This document shows positions 52,183-63,328 of a DNA stretch of 64,000 nt, piece after piece (position 1 is the first letter of the stretch; each line of letters starts with the position of its first letter). The position numbers were made by a program, and so were the translations under genes. The notes under the pieces are model-generated. The model did not search any database, was not told the DNA's origin, and worked only from the letters and a program-made list of their open reading frames with translations. This DNA comes from Theristus sp. LFF4_11. Taxonomy: Eukaryota; Nematoda; Chromadorea; Monhysterida; Xyalidae. The stretch covers positions 1 through 64,000 of the forward strand of contig JASANC010001978.1 in the NCBI GenBank assembly GCA_030248135.1, written 5' to 3'.

Positions 52183-54742
52183 CGTCGAGTAAAACACACT
52201 CTATTTTGGATCATTTTGTTTCATCTCAGTAGTTTCAAGTTTTTCAGTCTCACATGCAGCCTCAATCTCTTTTCACTGGTCACGTCCGTACGTACGTACA
52301 GCCCAAAACTACCTTGAACATTGAACTTTTATGGAGCCGCGGAACAGCTCAAAAATATCTTTTTTGTTATTCAGAAAAACGGCTATGATACTGTTTTCGT
52401 TTTTTTTGTTTATCCTGGTTTTCTTTTTTTGCGAACGAACTGACACTGACCATGATTGGGAAATTCGCTTTTTTGCCGTTTTTTGCGCTTTGACTCTTTA
52501 AAAAAACTCATGTTTTTGGCTGAAAGTTGTTTTTTATTAGAAAAAAGGCTATTCGTTCTTTTTAATCTAATCAAAAGACTTGAAAGAAATACTCAATTGT
52601 GAATGTTCCCTGTGATTGTTATACAGAGGGTGGATTGAATAATGTATCAATTTTGCGGTACATGGTCTGGCTCTGACTATGATACTGTATTTTTCAAAAA
52701 CATGACTTTCTTCGGCGTTTTTTTTGTTTCACCGTTTTCGCAGGCGGCATTTTTATGGTAATGAGACCTTACGGGCTATCGGTCAACTCAACGTGAGCAT
52801 TTATTTATGGTGGATGGAAAAAAACTACGTTTCACAATAATATTTTTATTTCCCCATTTCAGGTTTCACTTTTTATTTATCAAAAAGCACGACTATTATG
52901 CGACGTTGTGCATAGTGGAGATTTTAGTTTCATCCAATTTTGAGAAACTTATGAAAAAAAGTTTTACTTCAATGTCGCATTTTTTGTTTTCAGGAACTGT
53001 TAACGAAAATTTTGAAACCAGCAAATAAAAAAATGAATGTCATATAACGGATTGTGAGACTTACATGTGGCTCGTTTTTTTTCTCAGGTTCGAACCACGC
53101 CTCAGAATGCACACGTCCGGTTCGTCAACATGCAGACAAAACAAATAAAAACAACAACAACAAACAATACACCTGCCAAACATTTAAGTGTGAACAAAGT
53201 TTTGCCTTCGGGGTACAAACAATGTGTGCAGCGCTTTGTTCCAGTGTTCGGGACTGGGAATATTGCGAACAAAAAATGAACGCAAAGAACAACAGAAAAC
53301 CCAATATGTTGTTGTCTGTTGAGCAGCAAAAAGGTGGCAAAAATATCATTAGTCCCACCCTTTTTGGTTGTTTTTGCGTAATTGTTTTGCCCATTATTGT
53401 GACAGCAGAGAATCCTTACCTGAGTGCACAACAAAAACAACAGAAAACAATCGTGAAATACACAAACAAACAACAATAAACAAAAACATCAAACAGTCAA
53501 AAGGACAAAGCTGATCAGATATGAACAACGAAACAAAGGACAGGTGGAAAGTATAAAAGGTAAGGCTGAACTGAAAATGCCAAATTTCAAGTTAGATTTA
53601 TGTGAAAAAACTTGTAAATTAAAAAAACACTCAGAAATCAACAAGTCGGTAAGTCATTGTGATTTTCTCAAAATAAATCATTCTAATTTTCACGTTTCAT
53701 TTTAGATGTTTCCCGAAAGTGGACGGATTATATAAAAGGTTAGAAAAAAGTATTCAACTGCTTTAAGAGAAACACAAGAAAGCTGTACCTTTGCCGTGAA
53801 AAGCGCTCAACTCCGATGTTGAATCTCTGGCGAAAGGGATTGACGCACTGAAGACAAAAATATAAGAATTGGAAAGTTCAAACGACGTTTTTTGTGAAGC
53901 GTTATATGGAATTTTCAAAAATTAAAATACGTCTCAAAAATACTGTAAGTCTGATGAAGAAACATTTTCTGAAAGTGGAAACGCTGCTTGAGGTTTCACA
54001 ACTTTCATCTCTGATGTCGAATCGGTGGCGAATGAGATCGTCGTACTGAAGACATGAAAAAGGAAGCCTTGAGCAAAGCAAAAATCACCCTTTGCTAGGA
54101 AGTTATGTGCTGTTATCAATGTGATAATAAAACAAAAGAGCAAAATATAGAATTTTTATTGTAGCCCAGCTGCACATGCTTTTTTGATTAAACTTGTGAA
54201 ATATTTCATTTTTAATGCAATTTTGATAAGGGCTTTCATTGTTGCACTAACATGGACTCTCATTTTGTGCGATTGTAAAAACTTTCCTTAAAAAACTGAT
54301 GGCGGACAAAAATAAACGAAAATTGATGTCGAAAGATTGTTGTACAAACCGGTTTTTTGCACTCAGCAAATCAAAGTTGTCTCGGAAAGCATGCGAGATG
54401 ACAAATAGGTTATATTTGGAACATTTTTGTTCAAATTGTCATTGCCAATTTATCATTACCAAAAATGAGCCACGTACCGGTACATGTAGTTCAAATTTTT
54501 GTTGCAACCGTGGCCTTGATCGTGGTTTTGCAGGTAAATTGCTTTGAGAGCGTCTATTGAACATTTCACTGAACTAAATTTATTCAGTAAAATGTTTAGT
54601 AGACGTTCTCATCATGGGATTCAAGAGATCGATGAGAAAATTCTTCAAACGATTTGTTCCTTTGAACACATTTTTAATTAACAAAAACTTGAAGCCAAAC
54701 AATCAACGATTAAGCATTTGAAAAGACGTCTCTATTTTCAAA
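52183..54742. other. Spacer between CPNA-1-like and DB-module genes
   Basis: Mostly AT-rich. 53806-54060 holds two diverged copies of a decayed coiled-coil-coding block with stops, and 54546-54610 is a strong hairpin. A Cys-rich open frame (54299-54547) and a Lys/Asn-rich one (53054-53479) have no recognised domain. An upstream exon with the signal peptide of the DB gene probably lies here but I cannot place it. Confidence 0.4.
54546..54610. repeat. Hairpin / short foldback
   Basis: Arms GAGAGCGTCTATTGAACATTT and the inverse form ending TAGTAGACGTTCTC pair over about 20 bp with a few mismatches around a 22-nt loop. Confidence 0.6.
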
Positions 54743-56438
54743 GTGCTCAGTAACATGTTCAAACAGGCTTGTCCACTCCAAGCGCGACAGGACGGATTGC
54801 CAGGCGAAAAGGCAGTAAAAACATCAGGCGAAGCGAGCAAGCAGCCTGCAGAGTCGGTCCATGAGGGCAGGGTGGTCAGATTCAAGCGCAGGGACAGAAC
54901 ATACCAGCAGCAATACCATCCGGACGCGATGTTCCGCCACTGTTGCAAAGAGCACGCGAAGCTGCCACGACGCATGCGCACATACTGCAACTACACCGGC
55001 GACGGCACTTACGAGACACGCATGAGCAAGCAGGCGGTGTGCATTCGTGAACTGTGCAGTTTCACTAAGTTCTTTAGGCGCATTCATGTTGCAGTATTAA
55101 GTGTCCGTGCAGCTACAGGTTTTAACATATCGCCCTTACTGTTCATATCGCCCTATTGCTTTTTTGAACCCACACCACAGAATGTATAAAAACATAAAGA
55201 AGGCTATTCCCACGCAGTTCCGGCTATTCCTAGCCTGTTCCAAAGCTACTTTTTCTAGGCCAGGCTATTGCCCAAGCTAATCATATTTTAGCCTGGGAAT
55301 AGCTCAGCCCAGGAGTAGTCCACGCGAATTGTCCCGGCTCAGGAACAGCCTGGCCACATGGGATTTTGTATATTCACATGTTCCTGCCGTATTTGAAACG
55401 GTCTTAAATTAATAACACGGTCTTGTCTTAATTTGGAGCTACTGAAAATGTACCGTCGAGCGCTGTGGAAGCGTCACGTGCACAAATACTGGTGGTGTGC
55501 GCATCATGAACGCGATCACACAGAGCAGTGCCAAGCAAGGCACGTGTCCGAGCAGTGCCTGCCGTTCTGCAATCTACCCTCGGGAACACCGATACCCTGT
55601 GAGTCTCTGTTCTCAGATTTCCGTTTTCGAACAGCGAATAGTGATTGCCAGCGGAGTTTCTTGCGATAGTCGGCAAACGTTGAAACTTGGAAAGTTGGAA
55701 AAACTTGCACAAAAAACGCATAAACACTGAACTCTGAATTATTGGGAATCAGCTGATTGGTTGATTATTACGGTATACAAACCAAACTCTGCCGCCACAG
55801 CAATGCCTGCTCAGAACACATGCATCTCGTAACAACCAACCAATCAGCTGATTCCCTATAATTTAGAGGTCGACTGTATGTGCTTTCTCGTTCAGATTGC
55901 ATGTACCTTGTTGAGAGCGCACATCATTGCTACATTGTATCTGCTGGTATTTCTGAGCAGCGCACAATATATTTTATTTTTTGGCTTGCCTACTCATGGT
56001 GTCTTACACTTCTCTGGTATTATGCCGTGCACTGCAGAATAAAACTGACTGACTGACTGACTGCACAAATCCCACAAGACATTCGTGATTTGTAACTAAA
56101 ATTCCTGATATTGTGCAGCCGACCGCCAGCTGCAGCGCGAATGCGCCAACGAGGTTGAGGCGATTCGGCTCGCGATCATGGACGGAATCGTCGAGCACGG
56201 CGTCGACGTCGCACCGCCGCTCACGTCTGATGAAATACACGAGCCCGAGCAAAACGGCCACCATGGAATGGAAACTGAATACGAAAACGAACGGGAAAAC
56301 GTTGACGACCACCAGCAACAGTTGCTGTTCTTTCGAAATGTTGACGGACGACCGAAAAAACCGCAGTCTGCTGAAAAGCTGAAACCACCGACCACCGACG
56401 ATGCTCAACCGGATCGCGGTATTTTTGGAAACCCGTAA
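54743..56438 (+). CDS. DB-module (Cys-rich secreted) protein
   Basis: DB modules are Cys-rich extracellular domains known almost only from nematodes. Exons 54743-55046, 55461-55598 and 56119-56438 join in phase (253 residues from the first ATG). The module runs from FRHCCKEHAKLPRRMRTYCN to WWCAHHERDHTEQCQ and EQCLPFCN, matching the usual CC, C..C, C.....DHT.CC, C..FC spacing; the second CC pair reads QC. Before it is a Lys/Arg-rich region; after it an acidic, His/Gln-rich tail (ECANEVEAIRLAIMDGIVEH, then VDDHQQQLLFF). No signal peptide is visible, so a 5' exon is probably missing; an acceptor at CAAACAG (54764-54770) may be the real exon start. Intron 2 carries a TA-flanked MITE. The last exon could splice onward at a GTATTT donor near 56420. 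Confidence 0.6.
55200..55345. repeat. Cluster of GGCTATTCC / GGAATAGC motifs
   Basis: Short repeats such as GGCTATTCC and GCCTGGGAATAGC recur in both orientations over about 145 bp inside intron 1 of the DB gene. Confidence 0.5.
55723..55876. mobile_element. MITE, family C (CAGTCGACCTC ends), full copy
   Basis: Flanked by TA on both sides. The right end read inward is CAGTCGACCTCTAAATTATA, then GGGAATCAGCTGATTGGTTG; the left end repeats this in inverse with changes. The interior includes ACAAACCAAACTCTGCCGCC. TA flanks and ends of this type suggest a Tc1/mariner/pogo-related non-autonomous element. Confidence 0.7.
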
Positions 56439-57382
56439 CTCGCCTCTTTTATTGATTGCTTTCGGTGTTTTGTGAACAGTTTTGAAGTGAGTGTTTCGCA
56501 ATTTTCATTCACCTTTCTACAAGTTTTTGAACTTTGTTTATATTTCGAGTAGACTGTAGTTCAATTCGGAAACAGTGGATTTTGTTACCCAATCATATTG
56601 ACTTGATTGCATGGAATTATTTTTGACCAGACGTTTGTTGTTTGCCCCAAAAGTTTCTGTTCGTCTTCAGCGAGAGTGACCAGTCAATATTCTGATAGTA
56701 CACCAACATTGTTTATTACCACTAAAAAATTCAAAACTGGCCAGAACTGAAAACGTGTTTGTAACATAAAAGGCAAGGTGTTGGACGGTTTTCGCCTCGG
56801 AAACGCGCGTTTTATGTTTGGTGATAAGAGCTTTTGTGTGTGTGGCATGGGGACTAGGGCGGGGAGATCGGAAACAAGCAACAGTTGTATTGCATAGACA
56901 TCGTACAAACTTATTGTTGTTTATTATGTTGCGTGTATACGAAGAATGCAACAAACTAATATGAGAACTCAATAAACTGTAAAGTCCAGCGTGGTGCCGG
57001 ACAAACATGTGAGATTATAACAACTATAGCACACCTTATTTTTGATTTTATAACTTGATGTGCAGCAGCACAACTACAGGAAGCTGCAAGAAGAGTGTGA
57101 AACACGTGCGTCATGAGCGCACGTAAAACAATGAAATGGAGCAAAAAAAGTGAAAGCAGCTGTTTTGATCAACCACAACTAAACACAATGATCGTGTGAC
57201 TCGCAATACGACATTTTCGATTTCCGTCCTTTTTGTGCTGTTGCACTTACTTGGATCATTGGTAACATCTGTTTGCTGCGCCACGATTTTGTCGCGACAA
57301 CGGTAAGAAACTAGTGTTTCAGTGCTTGTCAATTGAACAATCAATCAAAATCAATCAATCAATCAATGAATCAATCAATCAG

Positions 57383-57455
<73 letters not shown>

Positions 57456-57521
57456 CAATCATTCAATCAATCAATCATTCAATCAATGAAACAAACATAA
57501 CTCCAAATCTCACACCAACAG
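56439..57521. other. Region between DB tail exon and first ZP exon
   Basis: No confident exon. The plus strand near 57203-57300 has a hydrophobic frame (VLFVLLHLLGSLVTSVCCAT) ending at a good donor CAACG-GTAAGA, suggestive of a signal peptide, but no ATG is in frame before a stop. The ZP-N half expected upstream of the ZP-C exons is not found. An (AATC)n microsatellite ends 30 nt before the first ZP exon. Confidence 0.35.
57338..57490. repeat. (AATC)n microsatellite
   Basis: About 35 copies of AATC with a few interruptions (ATTC, AATG). It lies directly upstream of the polypyrimidine/acceptor of the first recognised ZP exon. Confidence 0.9.
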
Positions 57522-57525
57522 CGCG

Positions 57526-59940
57526 ATGAACTTTGTGTCGCTGCCGCAAGTGCAGCTGACGATGCGAGATCAATTCAACCGACCGATTGCAGACAACGCA
57601 CACGTGACCGTCGGCGACAGAATCGCCATCGAGTTGATGTTGCAGCAGCACGATCGTGAGTGTTGCTTTGTTGTGAAATCTTTTTTGTACCTTGTAACTA
57701 TAAAAAAACAAGAAAAAATTATTTTTTAACCGACCACTAAACATCTTCCAGCGGTCTACGACGCGCTGCTGCCGCTGACGTGCGGCTTCACGGACGCACC
57801 GAACAGAGACATTCTGTTGGCATTCGTTGTCAACGGGTACAATGATTGGGCTGAATTCGATTGCAGAAAACGAAATTGTGACGGCGTGGGAGTTAGCGCC
57901 AAAAGTTGACAAAAAAACCCGCGTTCCATTTCAGCTGCCCAGTTCGTGATTTCGGTTCCTCACTGGTCAGTTCATTCCAACGATTCTCCGGTCGTCAATA
58001 CGAGTTCACGGTGCGGGCGCTCACGTTCGGTGCACAGCCGCTGGCCGGCCAGACGCTGTCATTGTTCATTCAGTGCGATTTTCTCGTGTGCATGCAGTTC
58101 GACCAGTCCTGGTGTTACAAGGTCGCTATCAGAGCTAGACTACTTTTATTGTGTAGGATTGTGACTTTTTTCAAATTCCAGCTAATTCTTTTTTTTGAAA
58201 CAATTATTTTTCTTTCTGAAAAATATTGGATTAGAAATCGATTAATTCTGATAATCGGTAATGTGCAAGTGCAATGTCGATGTTCATTTTATGAAGAAGC
58301 CTTACGCTTCCTAACAGGCCTGCTGGAACGCCGCGCCGCGTGTTCCGTCAGCGTTCCTCCACAGCAATCACTCAGTTCGATCACGTCGATCTCACCAGCC
58401 GGTCAACGGCCGCCAATCGCGCGCTCTCCGTCTGCACGCACCGGCGATCAACGCCAACAGCGGCACCGCGCCGAGCACAACACAGATCGTGCTGTACGTC
58501 ACGTTGGCCGTGCTGGTGCTGCTGTTGGTGGTCGCCGTCGGCGTCATCTGCTGCTTGGTCTGCTTCGACGGGTTCTCTGGAATCGCCGATCGAGTCTGGC
58601 GCGTTCAGCCGGTTCGGCAGCGTCCGGCGCTAATCTACAACGCCGCGCCGCCGTCGACCGGAGTGCCGGCTGACGGACCAACGACGGTGGCGAGCGCGCG
58701 GACCACCAAACGACGTGGCGCGCAGAAGGACGCGCCGAAACGGTGGGTTTGCAGACGTGGGGATGCGCTTGATTTGGTGTTCACCCCAAGAGCGTGCGGT
58801 TAGGAAGGATTTTATCCAAGTTTGGTAGATCTGGAAGGCGAAGGATGCTTATGTCTGTGTGCCTCCATGTCCCTATTTGTTTACCTAGTTTATTTGCTAG
58901 TTCGTTCCAGTTCGACGTCGTTCCCCCACTCGACCAGCGACACCGACGATGTGAGCGAGTCGTCTGAGATGTCGATCGTGTCGCCGTTGCCGCCGGTCGC
59001 TGCAAACGAGGACAGGCACTGTGCCGTGGCAGCGCCCACCAGGCTCAAAGCGCATCATACGGTCAGCGACGCATTGAATTTATTTATTGTATTTCAAATC
59101 GAGAGGAATATTGGGAATTTTAATTTCGGATAATTGGGGCAAAAAGAAGATTTTGGATCCGCTGCATTTCGGTGCCTCATTTAGAAATCAAAATCACCGA
59201 AATCGAGATAGAGGTCAGATCAGTGATTCCGCTCCGCCCAGTATGGAGTGTGATTTAGGGGCCGTAGGTTCACAGGATGCTCGCTCGTTCATACACCCCG
59301 CCTGAATCCACCAGAACTTGATATCTTCGGGTTTCTGGAAAAGCCGATGGGGGCGGACAGCTAGAAATTCAGAAAAAAAACCTGAAGCGGACGGCAAAGC
59401 TGCTCCATGTTGTTTCAGCGTCGCCGAGTGCACGTCCACCGCGACCGTCGCTATCACTCAGCGCCTGGTCGGTCGTCACGCACCAGCTCGCGCGGCGGTG
59501 GCGCCGGCCCCCAAGTTCAGTACACAAACGGCGCGTTCACGTTCGACCCGGACGACGACGTCGGTGCGTACGCGGCCTCGACGCGCCTGCCGTCGGCGAT
59601 GCGCAAGCGCTACTCGGCCATGGGCGGAGCGTCCGTGTTTGTGCTGGATGTGCCCAACTCGTGGCTGTCACCACCAGCGCAGCAACACCAGCAGCGGCCA
59701 CTGTCCGCCAACCAGTCATCGTGTATCGATCATCATCCGAGACACAGGGACGCCAGAACGAACAGCTGTCATCTGGTGATCGCCGACTATGACGTGCCGA
59801 GCAACAACAGCGCCACAATGCGTCCGGCCAGCTCGCACGTGTTGATACCGCGCGCGAAGTGCGTCAGTCGTGCGAGCGAGTGCAAGCACACGCCCGTGGC
59901 GACGTCCGTACGGGACATGCGGCTTGTTGGACGCTACTGA
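57526..59940 (+). CDS. ZP-domain membrane protein, ZP-C half, transmembrane segment and long cytoplasmic tail
   Basis: ZP proteins polymerise in apical extracellular matrix; nematode cuticlins belong here. Exons in phase: 57526 (acceptor at 57521)-57655, 57752-57836, 57935-58121, 58318-58742, 58911-59061, 59419-59940. The start MNFVSLPQVQLTMRDQFNRP and VTVGDRIAIELMLQQHD fit the beginning of ZP-C. LTCGF, FVVNGCPV, FTVRALTF and QCDFLVCMQFDQSWC give the conserved Cys pattern. RSRR at about residue 153 fits the furin-type site; then a membrane segment (IVLYVTLAVLVLLLVVAVGV) and a cytoplasmic tail of about 300 residues rich in Ser/Thr/Pro/Arg, which is long for the family. ZP-N is missing upstream, so the ATG at 57526 may be internal. 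The last exon is GC-rich and intact to the stop. Confidence 0.72.
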
Positions 59941-60255
59941 CCGCTGCCGGTGGATGGCGGCTTTTTTCACAAAACTGAGTACTGTCATAGTCTGGCTCGT
60001 TTATTTATTTATTTATTAAACTTTTTCACATGTACTACGTATCACTGCCACGTTGGATCACATATTATTGCACACTGTGTTCAAGGTTTAGCCGCTTTCA
60101 GGGTCTCAGCAGTGACGAAAAAGTTTCTTTGTTGATTCACTGATCGTTTTATTATTGTGTTAGTTTTTTCCTAACGAAATTACAGAACAATATAAGCTAC
60201 GTTAAGCAGCAGCTAACAATGTCGTAGTATCTCAAAAAATCGGTTGAATATAAAA
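59941..60255. other. Convergent spacer
   Basis: About 315 bp between two gene ends on opposite strands; AT-rich, with an ATTT repeat at 60003-60017. It probably holds both 3' UTRs. Nothing else seen. Confidence 0.5.
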
Positions 60256-63200
60256 TCAACTGATGACGTACAGCTCGATCAATAAAGAACAGACAGCGAT
60301 CGTGCAGCCGAACAACAGAAGCAGAAAACAGCCAATCAACTGGTCAAAGTGCAAATGCGGATCAGCGGCGAGCAGATGGTCGTTTTGTTTGCCGTCACAG
60401 TTGGTCACGTTGCCGTGCTGGTAGCGGTGCACGCGCATACGTGGCTGCTCTTGGTAGCGCGCGAAGATCTTCTCTGAAAACGATTAGTTCCACCTACAGT
60501 AGAACTCTAAAGTATAGGGAATCAGCTGATTGGTTGGAATTTCTGCATCCTTGAAATTTTTCAAAAAAACGGCCGAAAAAGACGAAATTCAGATTTACAA
60601 CACACACCACTAACATACCCTGATGAATCAGAAGCCAACGTTCACAAGTTGTAAAATAAACCAAACAAAAGTTTTCATGGTGACACTGACAAAATAAACC
60701 GAAGCATGACATGAACGCACCGAATCGCGGCTGCTGCCACGCGATCTCCCAGTTGATGCGTTCGAACAGTGCGTTGTTTACGTGCACGCCGAACGCCAGC
60801 GAGAGGCTCGCCGTTGATGTTTCATACGCAAACTCGGTCAACTCCAGTGCTCTGCCCGATATAGCACAAGTTTTCAACCAGCAAAACATTTTTAACACAG
60901 AATGTTGATTTGACAAAATCCCACTCTGAAGATAGTGCACAGTCAGCCGCAACTGTTTAGCGGCATTCATGAAGCAGTATTTAGTGACAGCTACGCGGTC
61001 ACTAAACAATGCTTCATGAATGTCCCTTTTGCCTGTGTGTGCTTGTTTGTGCAACAACAAAGTGTGCGGTCATCAGCCCAGCACTTCACCTGATGTCACA
61101 CTCGACTGCCGCGTAGTACTGCGCGGGTGGCATGTCAGTCAAATGCACGAACTGCGCGTGCTTCACCAGCGAGATCACGTTGGTACCAACGTTGACGATC
61201 AGTGATGGGTGCGCTTGCAGTGCTTCGTAAAATCTACAGAAGAATTTTGTCGTGAAAAAAAATTGTTTCAAATCATGACTGATGTTGTCAACTTCAAGCC
61301 TTGTTTCCACTACCCATTCTGATTATTACACTAAAAATAATAAAAGGCTAAAGCAAAGCAGTTCCCTGGGGCTAAGGGTATTTCCAGGCTCGGCAAGTTT
61401 CAGGCAATTTTTCAAGTTTGCACGCGGCAGTGCAAGCAAACTAGAAACAATTGCCAGCATAAGCTACAGTCTGTGGTCTACAACTATTGACTGATTGGTG
61501 ATCACGTGATGCATGCATTCTGTGCAAACCAAACTCCGCCTCCACAGTAATGCTCCGCACAGAATTTTTCGCAATTAATCGAATGTAGAATTTGGAGGTC
61601 GGATATAGATTTTCTGTGCCAAAGCGCCAATCGCGCCCAGCCTGTGCATGTTCGGCGCATGGTCGAGCGTGGCCCGACTGAGTGACTGCATAATGAGCCC
61701 GTAGGCGTGGTAGACCGCTCGGAGACGGTTGCCTTCGAGCGCATCGATCAGCGAGTCAAGGTCTCGCACGGTGTAGCGTGTGCCGCGGTCGACTAGCAGT
61801 GCCGTCAGAAGACTCGCTCTAAAAAAACAACGACAGACAACCTGAAAATTAGGCCAGAACAACTTTAGTGCCGCCCGAAACGAAAAAAGAACACACTGTG
61901 TCTTCGTTTCAGATCCTAATGATAGTGTGTTTTTTTCTATTGACAAAAAGTTCGATGCATTTCATTTTAATGCTCAGTTTCAAACCTGTCCCACAGTGCT
62001 CTGCGTCGTCCGATATTGTTTTATCGTCTTTTTTCAGACGATGATCAACAAACCACCGTAAAACTCCAGTTTTTACGTCTCACGTGCACGTCGGGAACGT
62101 ACCGATAAAGCCCGAGGAAGAACACGGCAATGAAGGCGGCGATAATGATGGCACTTTTGTGCGCGGCCTGCTTTGGGAACCGGCGAACGAGACGACGGTT
62201 GAGGTGGAGCACAAGGCGAGCCAACAGGAACAGCGCCAGCAAGTGCAGCCAGACTGCCTGCGACCGAAACAGTACATCTGTAGGGCGAGCTCATGCATTC
62301 TAAAAATGACCAGTATGGGTTGGATTCGTGTGGATGGAGACTTCATTTGTAGAAAACCGCATTCGAAAACTGCGGAAAACGTTCAAGCTACCTGCATACA
62401 CGATCCACACGATGTTTTAAGCCATCCGACTTCTTATTTTGACTTTGTCTCGGCTGATTTAGTTAATCAGTTTTACCAGTCAACTTTTACTGTTTGTTAA
62501 CTTGAAAAGTAAAGCTAGAAAAAACCATATCACCGGCGAGAACACATTCAAGAGCGTGGTGATCTTGTGCAGATTGTCGCTGCTGCTTTCAGTCTCTCTC
62601 GCCGACAGCAACGCGACGATCGTCAGCGAATTCGAGTGCACCGGCGTTGTGTATTTTATTGCGGAATGCTCCTCGATTTCGGATGGACTCAGCAAATTTA
62701 CGAGACCGTCGATGGTGCCGTTCGCAAGCATCTTCGCTCAAGAATTCAAGCAGTCAGCGTTACCGAGGGTTGTTTGTTTTGAAAAACTACGTGAACGTCG
62801 GGCCCGCAGTGATTAGAATAGAAAACATGGAAACAATTGTAAAACCAGAATTCAAGAATTGCACAATGGTGCAGAACACCAATTGCACTCTTACTCCAGA
62901 ATTTAGCAATTTGAAAACCATATGATTTTTCTGACTAAAACCGTATTTTTGCTGCGATCCAAAAAACGTCTTGGCTTTACAACCTTGATTGCGGTTCACA
63001 CCCATCGTTACACAACCAATCGGCCAGTTGTAAATGTACGCAAGGTGTATGGGGATTTGCTTGAACTCTCGGCCCCCTGTTTCGCCGTCTCCATCGGATT
63101 ATTGCTGTCGATCAGTAACACATCAAAGTGAAAGTTCTCCGCCGCAAAGATCGTGCCCGTCACCGTGGGACTGATGCCCGGGTACGGACATTTCGCACTT

Positions 63201-63328
63201 CGTTGCTGTTGGTCAGTGAAGTATTGTTTTTGGGCTAAATGCGTTGGACGGAAACATGGGAACGTCCATGGGGGCTCCTCGTAGTAAAAGCCCATCGTGA
63301 AGCTTGTCGGCGATGATTCGACGGTCAT
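60256..63328 (-). CDS. Ionotropic-receptor-like (iGluR superfamily) protein without amino-terminal domain
   Basis: Family members are ligand-gated channels or chemosensory receptors of neurons. Exons: 63328-63040, 62736-62534, 62257-62103, 61818 to about 61605, 61233-61090, 60851-60721, 60473-60256; about 460 residues. Exons 1-2 give ligand-binding lobe S1 (GFYYEEPPWTFPCF, CPYPGI, LANGTIDGLVNLLSPSEIEE). FSPAVWLHLLALFLLARLVL is M1. SAIIIAAFIAVFFLGLYRAS with LLTALLVD is the M3-like segment. Later exons give lobe S2 (LGAIGALAQKI, QYYAAVECDIRALELTEFAY, ALFERINWEI) and a last membrane segment near the C-terminus (LIGCFLLLLFGCTIAVCSLL). Only about 15 residues separate M1 and M3, so the pore loop M2 is absent or unrecognisable. 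Exon 4 has no GT donor: its frame runs into a MITE and a TAA. An in-frame stop precedes the ATG. It may be a pseudogene or an allele damaged at exon 4. Confidence 0.65.
60497..60536. mobile_element. MITE family C, single-end fragment
   Basis: A TA followed by CAGTAGAACTCTAAAGTATA and GGGAATCAGCTGATTGGTTG matches the end of the 55723-55876 element. No second end is found nearby. It lies in the last intron of the receptor gene. Confidence 0.65.
60964..61022. ncRNA. Near-perfect hairpin in receptor-gene intron
   Basis: Two 25-nt arms beginning CATTCATGAAGCA pair with only two mismatches around a 9-nt loop (AGCTACGCG). The size is that of a small foldback or miRNA-precursor-like stem. No expression evidence exists, so the ncRNA label is tentative; a foldback element remnant is equally likely. 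Confidence 0.3.
61401..61456. repeat. Inverted repeat around receptor exon 5/4 intron
   Basis: GGCAATTTTTCAAGTTTGCAC and the inverse GTGCAAGCAAACTAGAAACA...TTGCC form a stem with a short GCGGCA-like loop, about 10 bp from the MITE at 61467. Confidence 0.55.
61467..61603. mobile_element. MITE family C copy at the 3' end of receptor exon 4
   Basis: Flanked by TA on both sides; ends read CAGTCTGTGGTCTACAACTA (left) and, from the right, TCCGACCTCCAAATTCTACA, and the interior shares ACCAAACTCCGCCTCCACAG with the copy at 55723-55876. It abuts the last recognisable codons of receptor exon 4. Confidence 0.6.

Noticed and set aside
57314..57529. Asn/Gln/Ser repeat ORF (SINQSINQ)
   Set aside because: Translation of the AATC microsatellite.
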